DNA of 64,000 bases from an uncultured Bacteroidales bacterium (GTDB taxonomy: Bacteria; Bacteroidota; Bacteroidia; Bacteroidales; P3). The DNA is taken from contig ONEY01000008.1 of the NCBI GenBank assembly GCA_900316965.1, positions 1-64,000 of the forward strand. Direction: 5' to 3'. Under the pieces are notes generated by a model. That model saw only the letters and a list, made by a program, of their open reading frames with translations. It was not told the DNA's origin and searched no databases. A program made the position numbers and the translations under genes. Every line of letters starts with the position of its first letter. Within the stretch, counting starts at the first letter, position 1. Below, in pieces: positions 1 to 8,207 of this stretch.

Positions 1-138
1 ACAGCGCCTCACGCCAGATATCACTAATATCTCAGGTGCTGCAATCTGCTCCTTGAGAATCTGGCGATCCACACCAAGTCCTTCCATTAATTCACGCTGG
101 TCATAGATAACCCGTCTTAATAAATCCTTAGTAACCAT
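1..138 (-). CDS. AAA-family ATPase, N-terminal fragment (AAA_14/DUF4143 type), cut by window edge
   Basis: The first 46 codons are visible, from the ATG at 138 running leftward out of the window. The last residues read GVRRC, the beginning of the Walker A loop in the AAA_14/DUF4143 ATPases that are abundant in Bacteroidota. The same loop (GLRRCGKST) occurs in the complete relative at 4540-5748. The N-terminal 40 residues differ between the two, so they are paralogues rather than a recent duplicate. A -7 box lies 37 bp upstream of the ATG. The family's cellular role is not established. Confident on family, not on function. Confidence 0.75.
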   Translation of the reverse strand, partial: MVTKDLLRRVIYDQRELMEGLGVDRQILKEQIAAPEILVISGVRRC

Positions 139-174
139 AATGTTATATTTCAAATAGGATTGTTGGTTGATTTG

Positions 175-182
175 CAAATATA
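175..182 (-). promoter_or_regulatory. -7 box TATATTTG for the AAA ATPase gene
   Basis: On the minus strand TATATTTG matches the Bacteroidota -7 consensus TAnnTTTG. It lies 37 bp upstream of the ATG at 138. A TTG-containing stretch further upstream could serve as the -33 element. Assigned by motif and position only. Confidence 0.55.
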
Positions 183-296
183 CAAAAATATACACTATCA
201 ACCAAAACTTTTTAAAAAAAATGGATATTGTAAATCGAAACTACAACTTCTACTGCTGCAAGTCAAAAAAAGTCGTATCTATCCTATAAAAATATT

Positions 297-711
297 GTCT
301 GTCCTTCTTACTGACCCTTGAACCCATACAAACATAGTTTACGTGAAATAAGTTTGGCTGAGAAAGCTGAAAGTGGCCTTCACAAGTGCCATCATACATT
401 CTTCTTTTAATTATAAGTTAAACAATAAGATATAAAAAAATTCAGTCTCAGCTGAGAAAAAACAGGTCTCAGATTCTGCACATTTTCCATATCCACCTCT
501 CCATCTTATACAGACACCTCTTTGGTGGATGGTGGTTGTGGATATGTATATGATTGTCAGCATGTTTCTGTAATCATTTAACTCGGTCATCCTGATGCAA
601 TCCGAGAAACCATAGTTCAGAGAGCAGGAGACTCCATAAAGCAGAAAACACCGACAATCATTTTGATTATCAGTGTTTTCATTGAAAAAATTCGTTCTCC
701 AAGTGGAGCTG
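297..711. repeat. Diverged ~400-bp intergenic repeat, copy A
   Basis: This gene-free stretch aligns by eye, in the same orientation, with 6127-6506. Shared landmarks in the same order are: a gtcc-tt-ttactgac segment; a GGTCTCAG pair flanking gagaaaaaac; a gacacctc segment; gtgtggatat; a gtcag...tttctg segment; a catcctgatgcaa-ccg segment; a hairpin formed by ACACCGACAATC and GATTATCAGTGT; and finally aagtggagctg. Both copies sit upstream of an AAA/DUF4143 ATPase gene on the minus strand. No convincing protein is encoded. It could be a structured RNA, a decayed mobile element, or duplicated flanking DNA. Confidence 0.6.
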
Positions 712-891
712 CCAGGAAACTACTATGTCTTTTGCATCATAGACCTTTGCTCGGGTTGCATTACGGCCGCTTATACGGGCATCGTACCGCTCGCCGCCGA
801 ACTGCATCGGCTGCCAGCTGCCAGTATAGCTATAGGGTGAAGGCTTGGCCAACGACACATTCCAAGCCGCCTTTTTTCGCCTTGGGCCACG
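679..891 (-). pseudogene. Open frame without usable start, possible gene remnant
   Basis: A minus-strand frame is open for 70 codons between the TAG at 892-894 and the TGA at 679-681. Its composition is protein-like: a stretch rich in Tyr, Trp and Gly, then GERYDARISGR. The first ATG falls halfway in, and I find no promoter. It overlaps the end of repeat copy A. I do not recognise the family. It could be the end of a decayed surface or phage protein, or chance. Confidence 0.2.
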
Positions 892-1029
892 CTACGATAC
901 TTGCCAATGTGATACACGGCGACTCCTCTTGGCCCCTCTACGAGATAGGCCAGCAGGGAGGCCTGACACTTGTCCGTCGCCTCACCTCAATAGGCGAATA
1001 GTCCACAAACATCATTATAAAAAACGATA

Positions 1030-1060
1030 AACCCCGATAGTTGGAAAAACCATCGGGGTT
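1030..1060. terminator. Hairpin terminator after the BspA-like gene
   Basis: Nine-base perfect arms AACCCCGAT (1030-1038) and ATCGGGGTT (1052-1060) flank a 13-base loop, about 50 bp past the stop codon of the gene at 1109-3091. On the minus strand the stem is followed by an A/T stretch (TATCG, then TTTTTTAT), so it is a plausible intrinsic terminator. Confidence 0.6.
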
Positions 1061-1108
1061 CATTACTTTTAGGTTATCATTCTATAACATATGGTAATCA
1101 GTTAGAGA

Positions 1109-3091
1109 TTAGCGAACCACCACCTTACATGCGGGTCGTAAACCGACCTTGACCAGGTAGACTCCACACGATAGTGGGGACGAAACCTCCGCACCATGAC
1201 TATGCGCCACCATGCGACCTGTTATATCGTAGATACTGTATTCCTCGGTCGTCCCATCGACCACGATGCGTCCATCCTTTACATAAATGTTGACACCGTC
1301 GGCGTTGATGTCCTCAATACCCTCGGTGCCACCTTCGCTGACGAAGTAGGCAGTGATGACGGTGTCGGTGGTGACAGTCAGCGAATAGGGATTCTGCGTG
1401 CTGCCGGTGCTCCAATGGTCGAAGCGGTAGCCGCTGGCGGGAATGGCATTGAGAGCAGCTGGAGTTGAACAGGTTGGCATAGACAGTATCTGAACTATAC
1501 CCCAATCATCATTGGATGATAAAGCCGCAAACGAAGGTGCGTATTCTTCTATATGACTAAATATGTTACCAAGTATTGACAAGTATTGTGATGTCGATCC
1601 ACAGGGCACAGACACAATAGCCGTATTATTTGTGTTTCCCCCATAGTACGGATACCAAGTCAGATCCCCAAAACTTGGGGAATTACCTCCTTTGAAAATT
1701 ATTTTATAAAAATTATCTGCCGTGAATGCAAAACACCTATTGCCTATGCTTTGTACGTTTTCTCCAAATGTAATATTTCTAATTTTTCTATAGTCATATC
1801 TATCAACATAATTATTATATTCATCAATTCCTGATTCAAAAGCACTCGAGGGAATAGTTGACACATTGTTCCCAAACACTAAATTCCGTGGCCTCAATCC
1901 TGTAGCTGAACAAAAAATACTTCCATCGGTATAAAATGCATAATCAACACTACAATTATTTGCATTGAAATAGCATGTGTCAATGGAATCGCAGTAGGAA
2001 AAAGCATCTTTCCTTATTGATTGAACACTTGATGGAATATTAACTATATGAAGAGACCGACAGTAGGAAAAGAGTGCTGTATCTATCGTTGTAAGTTGAT
2101 TTGGAAGAGTCATACTTTGTAACGCAGAACATGAGTAAAATGCATATTTACCAATTGTATTAACGTTATTTGAAATATTTATTTTTGTAATGTTAGGATT
2201 AAACAGAAAGGCATATGAAGCAATTTTTGTAACTGCATTTGGAATTGTAATAGTGCTTTGGTTTCCGATATAACCCTTAAGGGTATTTATTGAACTTGAA
2301 CTGGTATATACAAAACCATTATCATCCACATATCCATTCATCACTTTTGCGCCCCATGGGGCTCCAGATAATGTCCCGTTGTAAATAATATGATTAACAA
2401 AATCAAACGCATGGTTATCAATTGAAACAACAGAATTCGGAATCGTCATGGATGGTAACATCGGACACGCATAAAATGCATATTTTCCAATGGACAAGGG
2501 ACTTGAAGGCAATTCAATGGAATTTAACCCTAAGCAATAACAAAACATGTACTCGGGAATACGAGTCACATTGGATCCAAAATTTACAGTGTTAAGATTA
2601 TTACATCCATAGAATGGTGCTTGATGGTACTCGTCAAAAAAGTCAGTATAGCCTCCCCTCCAATAGAATTCTGCAAAAGTGGCATTATAATTCACAGTAG
2701 ATAGATTGGTACAATTGCCAAATGCATTAACGCCAATCTTATTGATTGTAGAAGGAATTGTAATAGAAGCTAGTCCGTCGCAGCCGTAAAATGCCCAATC
2801 ATTGATGCCACGAACCACATAAACCGTTCCATTATATGTTACAGAATCCGGAATAACAAGATTTCCTGTCGGTTTGGTATAACCATCCCATGGATTGCTA
2901 GACCATATGATAGCATTGTTATCCACATTTCCATTTAAATCATCATTAGGATAATTCACGAAGAGAACGCCATCAACTGAAAAAGAATAGTACAATAATT
3001 GTCCACTGGGAGCAACAGCACTAAAATCATAAGCCCACACGGAGCTGGAGAGCCCTAACAAGAGGGCGAAAGCGAATAATACTTTTTTCAT
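1109..3091 (-). CDS. BspA-like leucine-rich-repeat surface protein with InlB-type repeat and T9SS sorting domain
   Basis: Predicted 660-aa exported surface protein. A signal peptide (KK, then a hydrophobic stretch ending at ALLLGLSSSVWA) occupies about residues 1-20. About residues 85-500 are BspA-type LRR_5 repeats, recognised by recurring units such as SITIPSTINKIG, AFYGC and LTTIDTALFSYC. A divergent InlB B-repeat follows near 530-585 (GYRFDHWSTGST). The last ~60 residues (EYSIYDITGRMV, then GVYLVKV) form a Por_Secre_tail, the signal for type IX secretion. Proteins of this build bind host matrix or other bacteria in known cases. It is monocistronic with its own terminator. Domain calls are firm; the ligand is unknown. 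Confidence 0.88.
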   Translation of the reverse strand: MKKVLFAFALLLGLSSSVWAYDFSAVAPSGQLLYYSFSVDGVLFVNYPNDDLNGNVDNNAIIWSSNPWDGYTKPTGNLVIPDSVTYNGTVYVVRGINDWAFYGCDGLASITIPSTINKIGVNAFGNCTNLSTVNYNATFAEFYWRGGYTDFFDEYHQAPFYGCNNLNTVNFGSNVTRIPEYMFCYCLGLNSIELPSSPLSIGKYAFYACPMLPSMTIPNSVVSIDNHAFDFVNHIIYNGTLSGAPWGAKVMNGYVDDNGFVYTSSSSINTLKGYIGNQSTITIPNAVTKIASYAFLFNPNITKINISNNVNTIGKYAFYSCSALQSMTLPNQLTTIDTALFSYCRSLHIVNIPSSVQSIRKDAFSYCDSIDTCYFNANNCSVDYAFYTDGSIFCSATGLRPRNLVFGNNVSTIPSSAFESGIDEYNNYVDRYDYRKIRNITFGENVQSIGNRCFAFTADNFYKIIFKGGNSPSFGDLTWYPYYGGNTNNTAIVSVPCGSTSQYLSILGNIFSHIEEYAPSFAALSSNDDWGIVQILSMPTCSTPAALNAIPASGYRFDHWSTGSTQNPYSLTVTTDTVITAYFVSEGGTEGIEDINADGVNIYVKDGRIVVDGTTEEYSIYDITGRMVAHSHGAEVSSPLSCGVYLVKVGLRPACKVVVR

Positions 3092-3130
3092 AACAACTAT
3101 TATTTGATGTTTTTACATTTGTTTATTTAT

Positions 3131-3739
3131 CTATCTTTGTGGGAAATATTCCTTGCCGGCAAGCCACAGCATGATGTCCACCTGTCGGAAAGAGAGCTTC
3201 TCTATCCGGTATTCTTTCTGCATCCGCCGGATGACGTTTACGAACTTTATGTAATCCTTGAGTTCATCGTTGCGGAATTGGATTTTCCGGTCTCGGTTGC
3301 GCAACTCGCGCAGCATTCGATCCACATACGAGTCGTAGATGGGGTATGCTTCAGGATTGTGGTGCGCACAGAACTTGGTGGCGAAGGAGTAGAAATCCTT
3401 TTCGGAAGTTGATTGATCTTTCTTTTTCACCTGCACCTTACGCAGATACTCGACGAGCGACAGGTCTCCCTTAGCCAGTCGCCCCTTCAGGTCGCCCACC
3501 TCAAGATAATGTTTGACCACATTGTATACAGCATAAATATTCGTGCTGTAGAAGTCGTTGAGCGTCGAGCACTTGATCATCAGATCGCTGGCATCGAGAT
3601 AATTCTTGTCACGCATGCCGAAAAGTCTGGCCAAAGCATCCTCAGCATAGACATAGGAATCCTTCGTCAACCATTCCTTCCAATAGCGGTCGGCTTCTGC
3701 GACGCTGGGAATAAATTTTTTAAAATCTTTTTTTGCCAT
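3131..3739 (-). CDS. Uncharacterised 202-aa protein
   Basis: A soluble basic protein of 202 residues with no signal peptide or membrane segment, starting at the ATG at 3739. The stretch FCAHHNPEAYPIYDSYVDRML resembles the substrate-pocket region of helix-hairpin-helix/DNA-glycosylase-like proteins, in which a conserved H-x-x-P-x-x-x-P-I-Y-D pattern is common. This is a weak resemblance, not an assignment. It lies in the accessory part of the window, 40 bp upstream of the BspA-like gene and read in the same direction. The BspA-like gene's signal peptide starts anew, so no functional link is implied. Confidence 0.6.
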   Translation of the reverse strand: MAKKDFKKFIPSVAEADRYWKEWLTKDSYVYAEDALARLFGMRDKNYLDASDLMIKCSTLNDFYSTNIYAVYNVVKHYLEVGDLKGRLAKGDLSLVEYLRKVQVKKKDQSTSEKDFYSFATKFCAHHNPEAYPIYDSYVDRMLRELRNRDRKIQFRNDELKDYIKFVNVIRRMQKEYRIEKLSFRQVDIMLWLAGKEYFPQR

Positions 3740-3946
3740 AACGGGTGTGTTAAGCTTAACAATTTTAGATGTGCAAAATTAAGATAATAAATTCCTCCGG
3801 TCAAAACCGTTTTAGTCCGTTTTATAAACAGCTATAGACCATTGGTCTACAAAGACGTCTTCTCCATCCGATACGGACAAAGGACGCGCCCGGTCACACA
3901 TTGGAAGCGACTTTTATGATGGAAAACTCACGGAGATACACTGGAA

Positions 3947-4198
3947 ATGAAACTTCCACGGGCTGAGTTGTTCGACATCATTATGAACCCCTCCGACTTT
4001 ACTACCGAATATGAGAGCGGCACTTGGGGCCACGAGCTCACCAAACCCATAAAAGAACGAGCAAAAGCTGATTTGGAGAAGAATGCCATTGATTACGGCA
4101 TACTCCAAAAAGCAGAAGAGAGTGGGTTGAAGCGTCTCGAGATACTATTCAAAACGTTCGGATACAATACTGTCTTACTCACTGTATGTGAAGAATAA
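3947..4198 (+). pseudogene. DUF4230-like C-terminal fragment
   Basis: Eighty-three codons begin at an internal-looking ATG. KLPRAELFDI followed by a Glu/Lys-rich helix (KADLEKNAIDYGILQKAEESGLKRLE) and FKTFGY resembles the C-terminal half of DUF4230 proteins, which normally have an N-terminal membrane helix and about 200 residues. In this frame a TGA lies at 3917-3919, 27 bp upstream of the ATG, and no N-terminal half is found in other frames. It is therefore probably a truncated remnant. The neighbourhood has no other intact gene between 3740 and 4540. Confidence 0.4.
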
Positions 4199-4227
4199 GA
4201 CGGAATCGTAACCTTTATTCATTAGTT

Positions 4228-4330
4228 GCGTGTCTCCGACACGCGATGGGTAAAGGTGTGATAAATACCCCACACTGCGCGACTTGCAGCCGCTTAGTGT
4301 GGGGTTATTGATGTGGTGTCTCTTCGAGAC
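4228..4330. repeat. Cluster of three REP-like palindromes
   Basis: Three perfect inverted repeats stand in a row. GCGTGTC-TCC-GACACGC is at 4228-4244. ACCCCACACT (4267-4276) pairs with AGTGTGGGGT (4296-4305) around a 19-base loop. GTCTC-TTC-GAGAC is at 4318-4330. The first and third share the GTCTC core. The GC-rich clustered palindromes look like REP/BIME-type extragenic repeats, which are often spread by IS200-like REP transposases. No such transposase is seen here. The remainder, 4331-4539, holds nothing I can support. Confidence 0.5.
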
Positions 4331-4539
4331 GCAAGCTGTCAGAATCGTTTGTTGGCTATTACCGCTCCCGGATGCTCACTGCGAAGCCACCGCAGGGGGC
4401 CATCTTCAATTTGAGGGTGGTCTTGGAGGTGACTTACTTGGTGGTAATTGTGTGACCGTTATGAGTAGATGGTGTAAAAAGTTATACAGAGGATACAATG
4501 ATACCATAAAGAAGGCACAAAGAACCCACTACGAAGGCA

Positions 4540-5748
4540 TCAAATACTATACGCTTTGACAATCTCAATTGTACCTTCGGGGACTTCCAGACGCTCTTCG
4601 TCTGACAGGGTTACGATGGTGCCAGAAGATAAATGGAGTTCACCCATTGCATCACGCAGTCCACCTATCTCTCGTTGTATGTTTTCATCGGTCAGCTCCA
4701 GGCAGACCTGGTAGAGCGATGATGGTTTGTTGTGGCTGTCGGTCACCACAAAATCACATTCGCCAGTACCTTGGTAGTAAAAGATGTGGCCTTTGTGTTG
4801 CTTCCGCAAATTGAGAAACACGTTGTTCTCTAACAAGCGGCCATAGTCGTCGGTTTGCGAAAGACTGACGGCATTAGAGATGCCCGTGTCAATTGCATAC
4901 ACCTTTTTGGGGTTGCGTTGTGTGGCGCGTACATTGGTGGCGTATTGTCCTATAGAATCTATCAGATATGCATCGCGCATATAAGAGATATATTCAAGCA
5001 CCGATGAAGTGGCTACGTCGTCGGCAACAGATGTCAACCTGTTTGCAGTATATGGTTTGGCGATGTTGGTCAACAGGTAGGATGCCAGTTTCCTCAGTGG
5101 GTCAACATTCCGTATGCCGTGCCTGATGGCAATATCGCGTATCAGTATGTCATCCAGCATAGTAAGTAGCACACGCTTGTCTTTTGAAGCAAGATACTCT
5201 GGCATACCGCCATCGACGAGATATTGCATAAAAGCTTTTTTGCCCGAGGTCTTCTTCAGATATGTGAGGTATTCCGTATATGAAAACGGAAACATCTCGG
5301 TGGAGATGTGCCTTCCTGTTAGGTTGGTTCCAAGTTCTACGCTGAGCATAGATGCGTTGGAGCCTGTTATAAATACGGTGTAGTCTTCGCGAAGCAATTG
5401 ATGGACAAACAACTCCCATCCATCTATTATATGTATCTCATCGAAAAAGAGAATTCGGCTTCCGGAATCCTGGATGTAGGCATACAGACGCTTGAAATCG
5501 TCGGCAGAGAATCCAATCAGGTTGATATCCTCAAAATTTAGAGAAAGACATTCTTTTCTGGTATATCGTCCTGCCATCTGCCGCATCAAGGTGCTTTTTC
5601 CACATCTACGAAGACCTGTAATAATGCTTGCAAAACCATCTACTGGATGGATGGAACTCGTATTTTCTCGTTGTATTTCATTCTTTTTTGAAATGTTTTG
5701 CCTAGCTTGGTTTAATACAACTTGTTCTATATAAGACTTTAATATCAT
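4540..5748 (-). CDS. AAA ATPase with C-terminal DUF4143 domain
   Basis: A 402-aa protein of normal family length. The Walker A loop GLRRCGKST is near residues 44-52 and Walker B ILFFDEIH is near 99-106. A sensor-like FITGSNAS follows near 130. The C-terminal half (about 200-370) is DUF4143-like, with a restriction-nuclease-like core: AIDTG, LLENNVFLNL and YQGTGECDFVV. These multi-copy Bacteroidota ATPases have no settled role and are often found in accessory DNA. The ATG at 5748 follows a -7 box. A second member begins at position 138. A hipA remnant lies immediately upstream. Confidence 0.85.
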   Translation of the reverse strand: MILKSYIEQVVLNQARQNISKKNEIQRENTSSIHPVDGFASIITGLRRCGKSTLMRQMAGRYTRKECLSLNFEDINLIGFSADDFKRLYAYIQDSGSRILFFDEIHIIDGWELFVHQLLREDYTVFITGSNASMLSVELGTNLTGRHISTEMFPFSYTEYLTYLKKTSGKKAFMQYLVDGGMPEYLASKDKRVLLTMLDDILIRDIAIRHGIRNVDPLRKLASYLLTNIAKPYTANRLTSVADDVATSSVLEYISYMRDAYLIDSIGQYATNVRATQRNPKKVYAIDTGISNAVSLSQTDDYGRLLENNVFLNLRKQHKGHIFYYQGTGECDFVVTDSHNKPSSLYQVCLELTDENIQREIGGLRDAMGELHLSSGTIVTLSDEERLEVPEGTIEIVKAYSI

Positions 5749-5773
5749 CTGCTTCGTATTTTATTTATTGATG

Positions 5774-5781
5774 CAAATATA
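5774..5781 (-). promoter_or_regulatory. -7 box TATATTTG for the AAA/DUF4143 gene, with upstream direct repeats
   Basis: Minus-strand TATATTTG lies 26 bp before the ATG at 5748. Just upstream, a gcagcaaaa element occurs twice (about 5800 and 5823), which could be an operator. The direct-repeat role is inference. Confidence 0.45.
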
Positions 5782-5898
5782 CAAAATCTTTTTATTGCAG
5801 CAAAAAATATCTTTTGATAGCAGCAAAAGAAAATACCAGGCCAATTAGAAGATAATCCCTAATTCTGCAAACGATACAATCTGGACATTACTAAACCT

Positions 5899-6135
5899 TC
5901 ATATTCTTTTTTTCATCTCATCTGACAGAAAGGAGTTGGCTATCAACATTTGCCACTTTGGGAGCGCTTTTTGAAGACCTCCGATAAGGTTATGCACCAA
6001 ATTTTCTTCCAATCCAATGGTCTTTGCGGCATTCACAAAATCACTTAGCCTCAATCCGGTCTTATGGCCGGAGAATGTAAGTGTCAATTCTTCTTTGTTT
6101 TTGGGATTGGCGATGGCTACGTTAAGAAGGTCAGT
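5899..6135 (-). pseudogene. HipA-family toxin, C-terminal remnant
   Basis: The minus-strand frame reads DLLNVAIANPK, KEELTLTFSGHK, LRLSDFVNAA, IGLEEN and FLSDEMKKRI. These are the successive landmarks of the HipA C-terminal lobe: D-L-L-N-V before the kinase end, then the helical tail with N-S-F-L-S-x-E-M. Only about 75 of the usual 310-440 residues remain, and an in-frame TAA stands just upstream of DLLNV. The N-terminal side is replaced by repeat copy B, and no hipB gene is seen. It is a dead fragment of a type II toxin-antitoxin system. The family call rests on motif memory. Confidence 0.55.
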
Positions 6136-6506
6136 CCGTCCTTTTTACTGACTTTTGTGGCTCTGCATACGAATGTGATAGTCATTTTTGTTTCAATTTT
6201 ATGTTAGACAATATCTTACAACGACAAAAATTGGTCTCAGTCAGAGAAAAAACGGTCTCAGATTTTGAACATTTTCCCACTACCCCATCCCTATCCCATC
6301 CGGACACCTCCGTGGGTATTTCGGTGTGTGGATATTTGTCAGACTATCAACATCTTTCTGCACCATCCATCCTGATGCAACCCGTGGAACAATAGTCTAG
6401 ATGGTTGGTCGGTGCAGAAATAGAAAAAGACACTGACAATCCTTTTGATTATCAGTGTCTTTCTTTGTGTTTCGGGGAGTGTTTTCCCCGTTCAAAGTGG
6501 AGCTGG
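6127..6506. repeat. Diverged ~400-bp intergenic repeat, copy B
   Basis: This is the second copy of the element at 297-711, with the same order of landmarks: the doubled GGTCTCAG, gacacctc, gtgtggatat, catcctgatgcaa and the terminal hairpin. The hairpin here is ACTGACAATCC paired with GATTATCAGT. Paired bases differ between copies while the stem is kept. Its left end coincides with the truncation point of the hipA remnant, and its right end runs into the duplicated tmRNA end at 6497. No protein is evident. Confidence 0.6.
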
Positions 6507-6549
6507 GCGGAGTCGTGGCTCGCCGTCGGCTCGGCCGACAACCGCCGTC
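6497..6549. other. Partial duplication of the tmRNA 3' end (att-like repeat)
   Basis: The 19 bases at 6497-6515 (GTGGAGCTGGGCGGAGTCG) are identical to 6612-6630, which is the T-arm and acceptor end of ssrA. A 24-25-base insertion follows, after which AACCGCCGTC (6540-6549) repeats 6631-6640. The 3' ends of tmRNA and tRNA genes are classic integrase attachment sites, and a copy of the end is left on the far side of an inserted element. The direct duplication is seen in the sequence; the att interpretation is inference. Confidence 0.55.
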
Positions 6550-6581
6550 TGGACGGCGGTGAGACTCCAGCTGAGGGATAT

Positions 6582-6610
6582 AAAAAAAAGGCTCTTCATG
6601 AGCCTTTTTA
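6582..6610 (-). terminator. Intrinsic terminator of ssrA
   Basis: On the minus strand, AAGGCTC-ATGAA-GAGCCTT followed by a run of T sits directly after the tmRNA 3' end. It is a textbook hairpin with a U-tract. Confidence 0.85.
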
Positions 6611-6612
6611 TG

Positions 6613-7004
6613 TGGAGCTGGGCGGAGTCGAACCGCCGTCCAAACAAGTAACTGATGTGCTTTCTACATGCTTATTCCGTGATTGATTGTCGAGGCGGCT
6701 CCGGACGCGGACACCCAAGGCAGCCCTTATCCTCTAAAATTTCACCGGCAACGCGAGGAATTATGCCGGCTATCCCGTCTTTGCGAGCACCCCCTTGTCA
6801 GCAGCCGACGGTCGGGGCGGCTGGGAGATGTCTTGTCCCTGCAACTTTTGCGGGGATTAAGCCCTACCTACTGTACTTCGGTTAGGCAGCAAGAGCGTAG
6901 TTATTTTCGCCAATTATCGGTTTGCATCGGTTTTCAAGGCTGCTGATGCGTGAGCCTGCATGCTTACAAATCCATTATCCTTGCTGTCAAAACCAGTCAG
7001 CCCC
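6613..7004 (-). ncRNA. ssrA: Transfer-messenger RNA
   Basis: tmRNA, which rescues stalled ribosomes and tags the peptide for proteolysis. The 5' end GGGGCTG (from 7004) pairs with CAGCTCC at the 3' end (6614-6620), leaving discriminator A at 6613. CCA is not encoded. The T-arm GGTTCGACTCC is intact, and TGACTGGTTTTGACAGC near the 5' end is typical. The reading frame at 6911-6882 encodes the tag GENNYALAA followed by TAA, with GGC as the resume codon. A strong terminator follows. Part of the 3' end is duplicated at 6497-6549, which suggests past integration. Identification is firm; the exact ends are accurate to a base or two. Confidence 0.96.
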
Positions 7005-7071
7005 TCTGGATTTGCCTGCCCCCCACCCTACCACACTCACCTTTGGATGGATGCGGGTAAAAGAAGGGGAC

Positions 7072-7098
7072 AAAAAAAGCTCTCATATCTGAGAGCTT
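7072..7098 (-). terminator. Intrinsic terminator after tRNA-Asp
   Basis: On the minus strand, AGCTCTCA and TGAGAGCT form an 8-bp stem closely spaced around GATA, followed by TTTTTTTG, immediately after the tRNA. Confidence 0.8.
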
Positions 7099-7107
7099 CT
7101 CGTTGTT

Positions 7108-7185
7108 TGGCGGTCCGGACGAGACTCGAACTCGCGACCCCATGCGTGACAGGCATGTATTCTAACCAAACTGAACTACCGAACC
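7108..7185 (-). tRNA. tRNA-Asp (GTC)
   Basis: The cloverleaf folds by eye. The acceptor GGTTCGG pairs with CCGGACC, with one T-G pair. The anticodon stem CATGC/GCATG holds the loop CTGTCAC, giving anticodon GTC. The T-arm contains GTTCGAGTC. Discriminator G is followed by an encoded CCA (7108-7110). A terminator follows directly, so it is a single-gene unit. Confidence 0.95.
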
Positions 7186-7481
7186 GTTTGCAATATTTAG
7201 AAGTCCTTTCCTTTTTTGCGATTGCAAAAGTACGACAATTTTTCATTCTGACAAATTTTTTTTTATTTTTTTGATGTTTTTAAACATATAATACTGATAA
7301 TCAACAAGTGTATTTTTGTAAAATAAGTCTTACAGACCTCACAAAGGAGCATAAGAAATGGCAAAAATCAAAAAAATAGTATCTTTGCAAAACGAAAAAC
7401 AGGCTCCACTCACACAACAGTCAGAAATCCAAATATTTAAATAGATACAATAATCTTTGAACGACAGATTTTCAAGCAAAT

Positions 7482-8120
7482 ATGCTCAACAATTATAAAA
7501 ACATTATTTTCGACTTTGGCGGCGTAATACACGACATACGTTACGAGAACGTCGAGGAGGCTCTTTTGAAACATGGCGCTACTAACTTGGGTCGCTTTTA
7601 CAGCAAGGATTACCAGTCGGAGGAGATGGACCTCTTTGAGAAAGGCATGATAAGCCCCGCAGAATATCGCGACTATATCCGCAAAGCCGCCGGCAAGGAC
7701 TTCAGCGACGAGGTGGTGGACGAAATTGTCAACGCAATACTTATCGATGTGCCGAGAGAAAGGGTGGAGCTGCTGCTCAAGCTAAGAAAGAAATACCGTC
7801 TGTTTTTGTTTAGCAACACCAATGAGATAAACTACATCTGTTTCACCAAACGGCTGAAAGAAAAATTTGGGTACGACATCTTTGAGCGTTGCTTCGACGC
7901 GGCATACTTCTCGCAAATTATGCATTGCCGCAAACCGTCGCCAGAAGGATTTAAACGAATTGTAGAGGAACAAGGATTGGTGCCCGACGAAACTGTGTTT
8001 ATCGACGACATAGAGAAAAACCTTGAAGGGGCGCGCCAGATAGGGATTCATGGGATACACCTCTCCCACGGCACCATCAACGACCTTTTCGACAACGATG
8101 GCATTATTCGGTCGATATAG
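7482..8120 (+). CDS. HAD-family hydrolase, YihX/epoxide-hydrolase-N-terminal-like
   Basis: A 212-aa cytosolic HAD-superfamily protein. Motif I is IIFDFGGVI near residues 8-16. The nucleophile Asp is present, but the usual second Asp of DxD is Gly, as is common in this subgroup. Motif II is FLFSNT near 108-113. Motif III is K-P-S-P near 147-150. Motif IV is FIDDIEKN near 172-179. The helical cap between motifs I and II contains EEMDLFEKGMISPAEYR. Likely a small sugar-phosphate or nucleotide phosphatase; the substrate cannot be told. A -7-like TATCTTTG lies about 100 bp upstream. It is transcribed alone. Confidence 0.8.
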   Translation: MLNNYKNIIFDFGGVIHDIRYENVEEALLKHGATNLGRFYSKDYQSEEMDLFEKGMISPAEYRDYIRKAAGKDFSDEVVDEIVNAILIDVPRERVELLLKLRKKYRLFLFSNTNEINYICFTKRLKEKFGYDIFERCFDAAYFSQIMHCRKPSPEGFKRIVEEQGLVPDETVFIDDIEKNLEGARQIGIHGIHLSHGTINDLFDNDGIIRSI

Positions 8121-8207
8121 AAATGATTATTATTTAAACTGGGACAAGGTGATTGTTTTTTCTGAACGTAGGCAAGAAACGATATGTAACCTTTACCTCG
8201 CCGAGCT

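Noticed and set aside
663..1030. Plus-strand frames of 112 and 61 residues in the first kilobase
   Set aside because: They overlap each other in different frames, have an Arg/His/Pro-rich composition and lack a promoter. They are not supported as genes.
6405..7274. Several 60-100-residue frames across the tmRNA and tRNA-Asp
   Set aside because: They overlap firmly identified RNA genes and terminators, and their products have no protein-like features.
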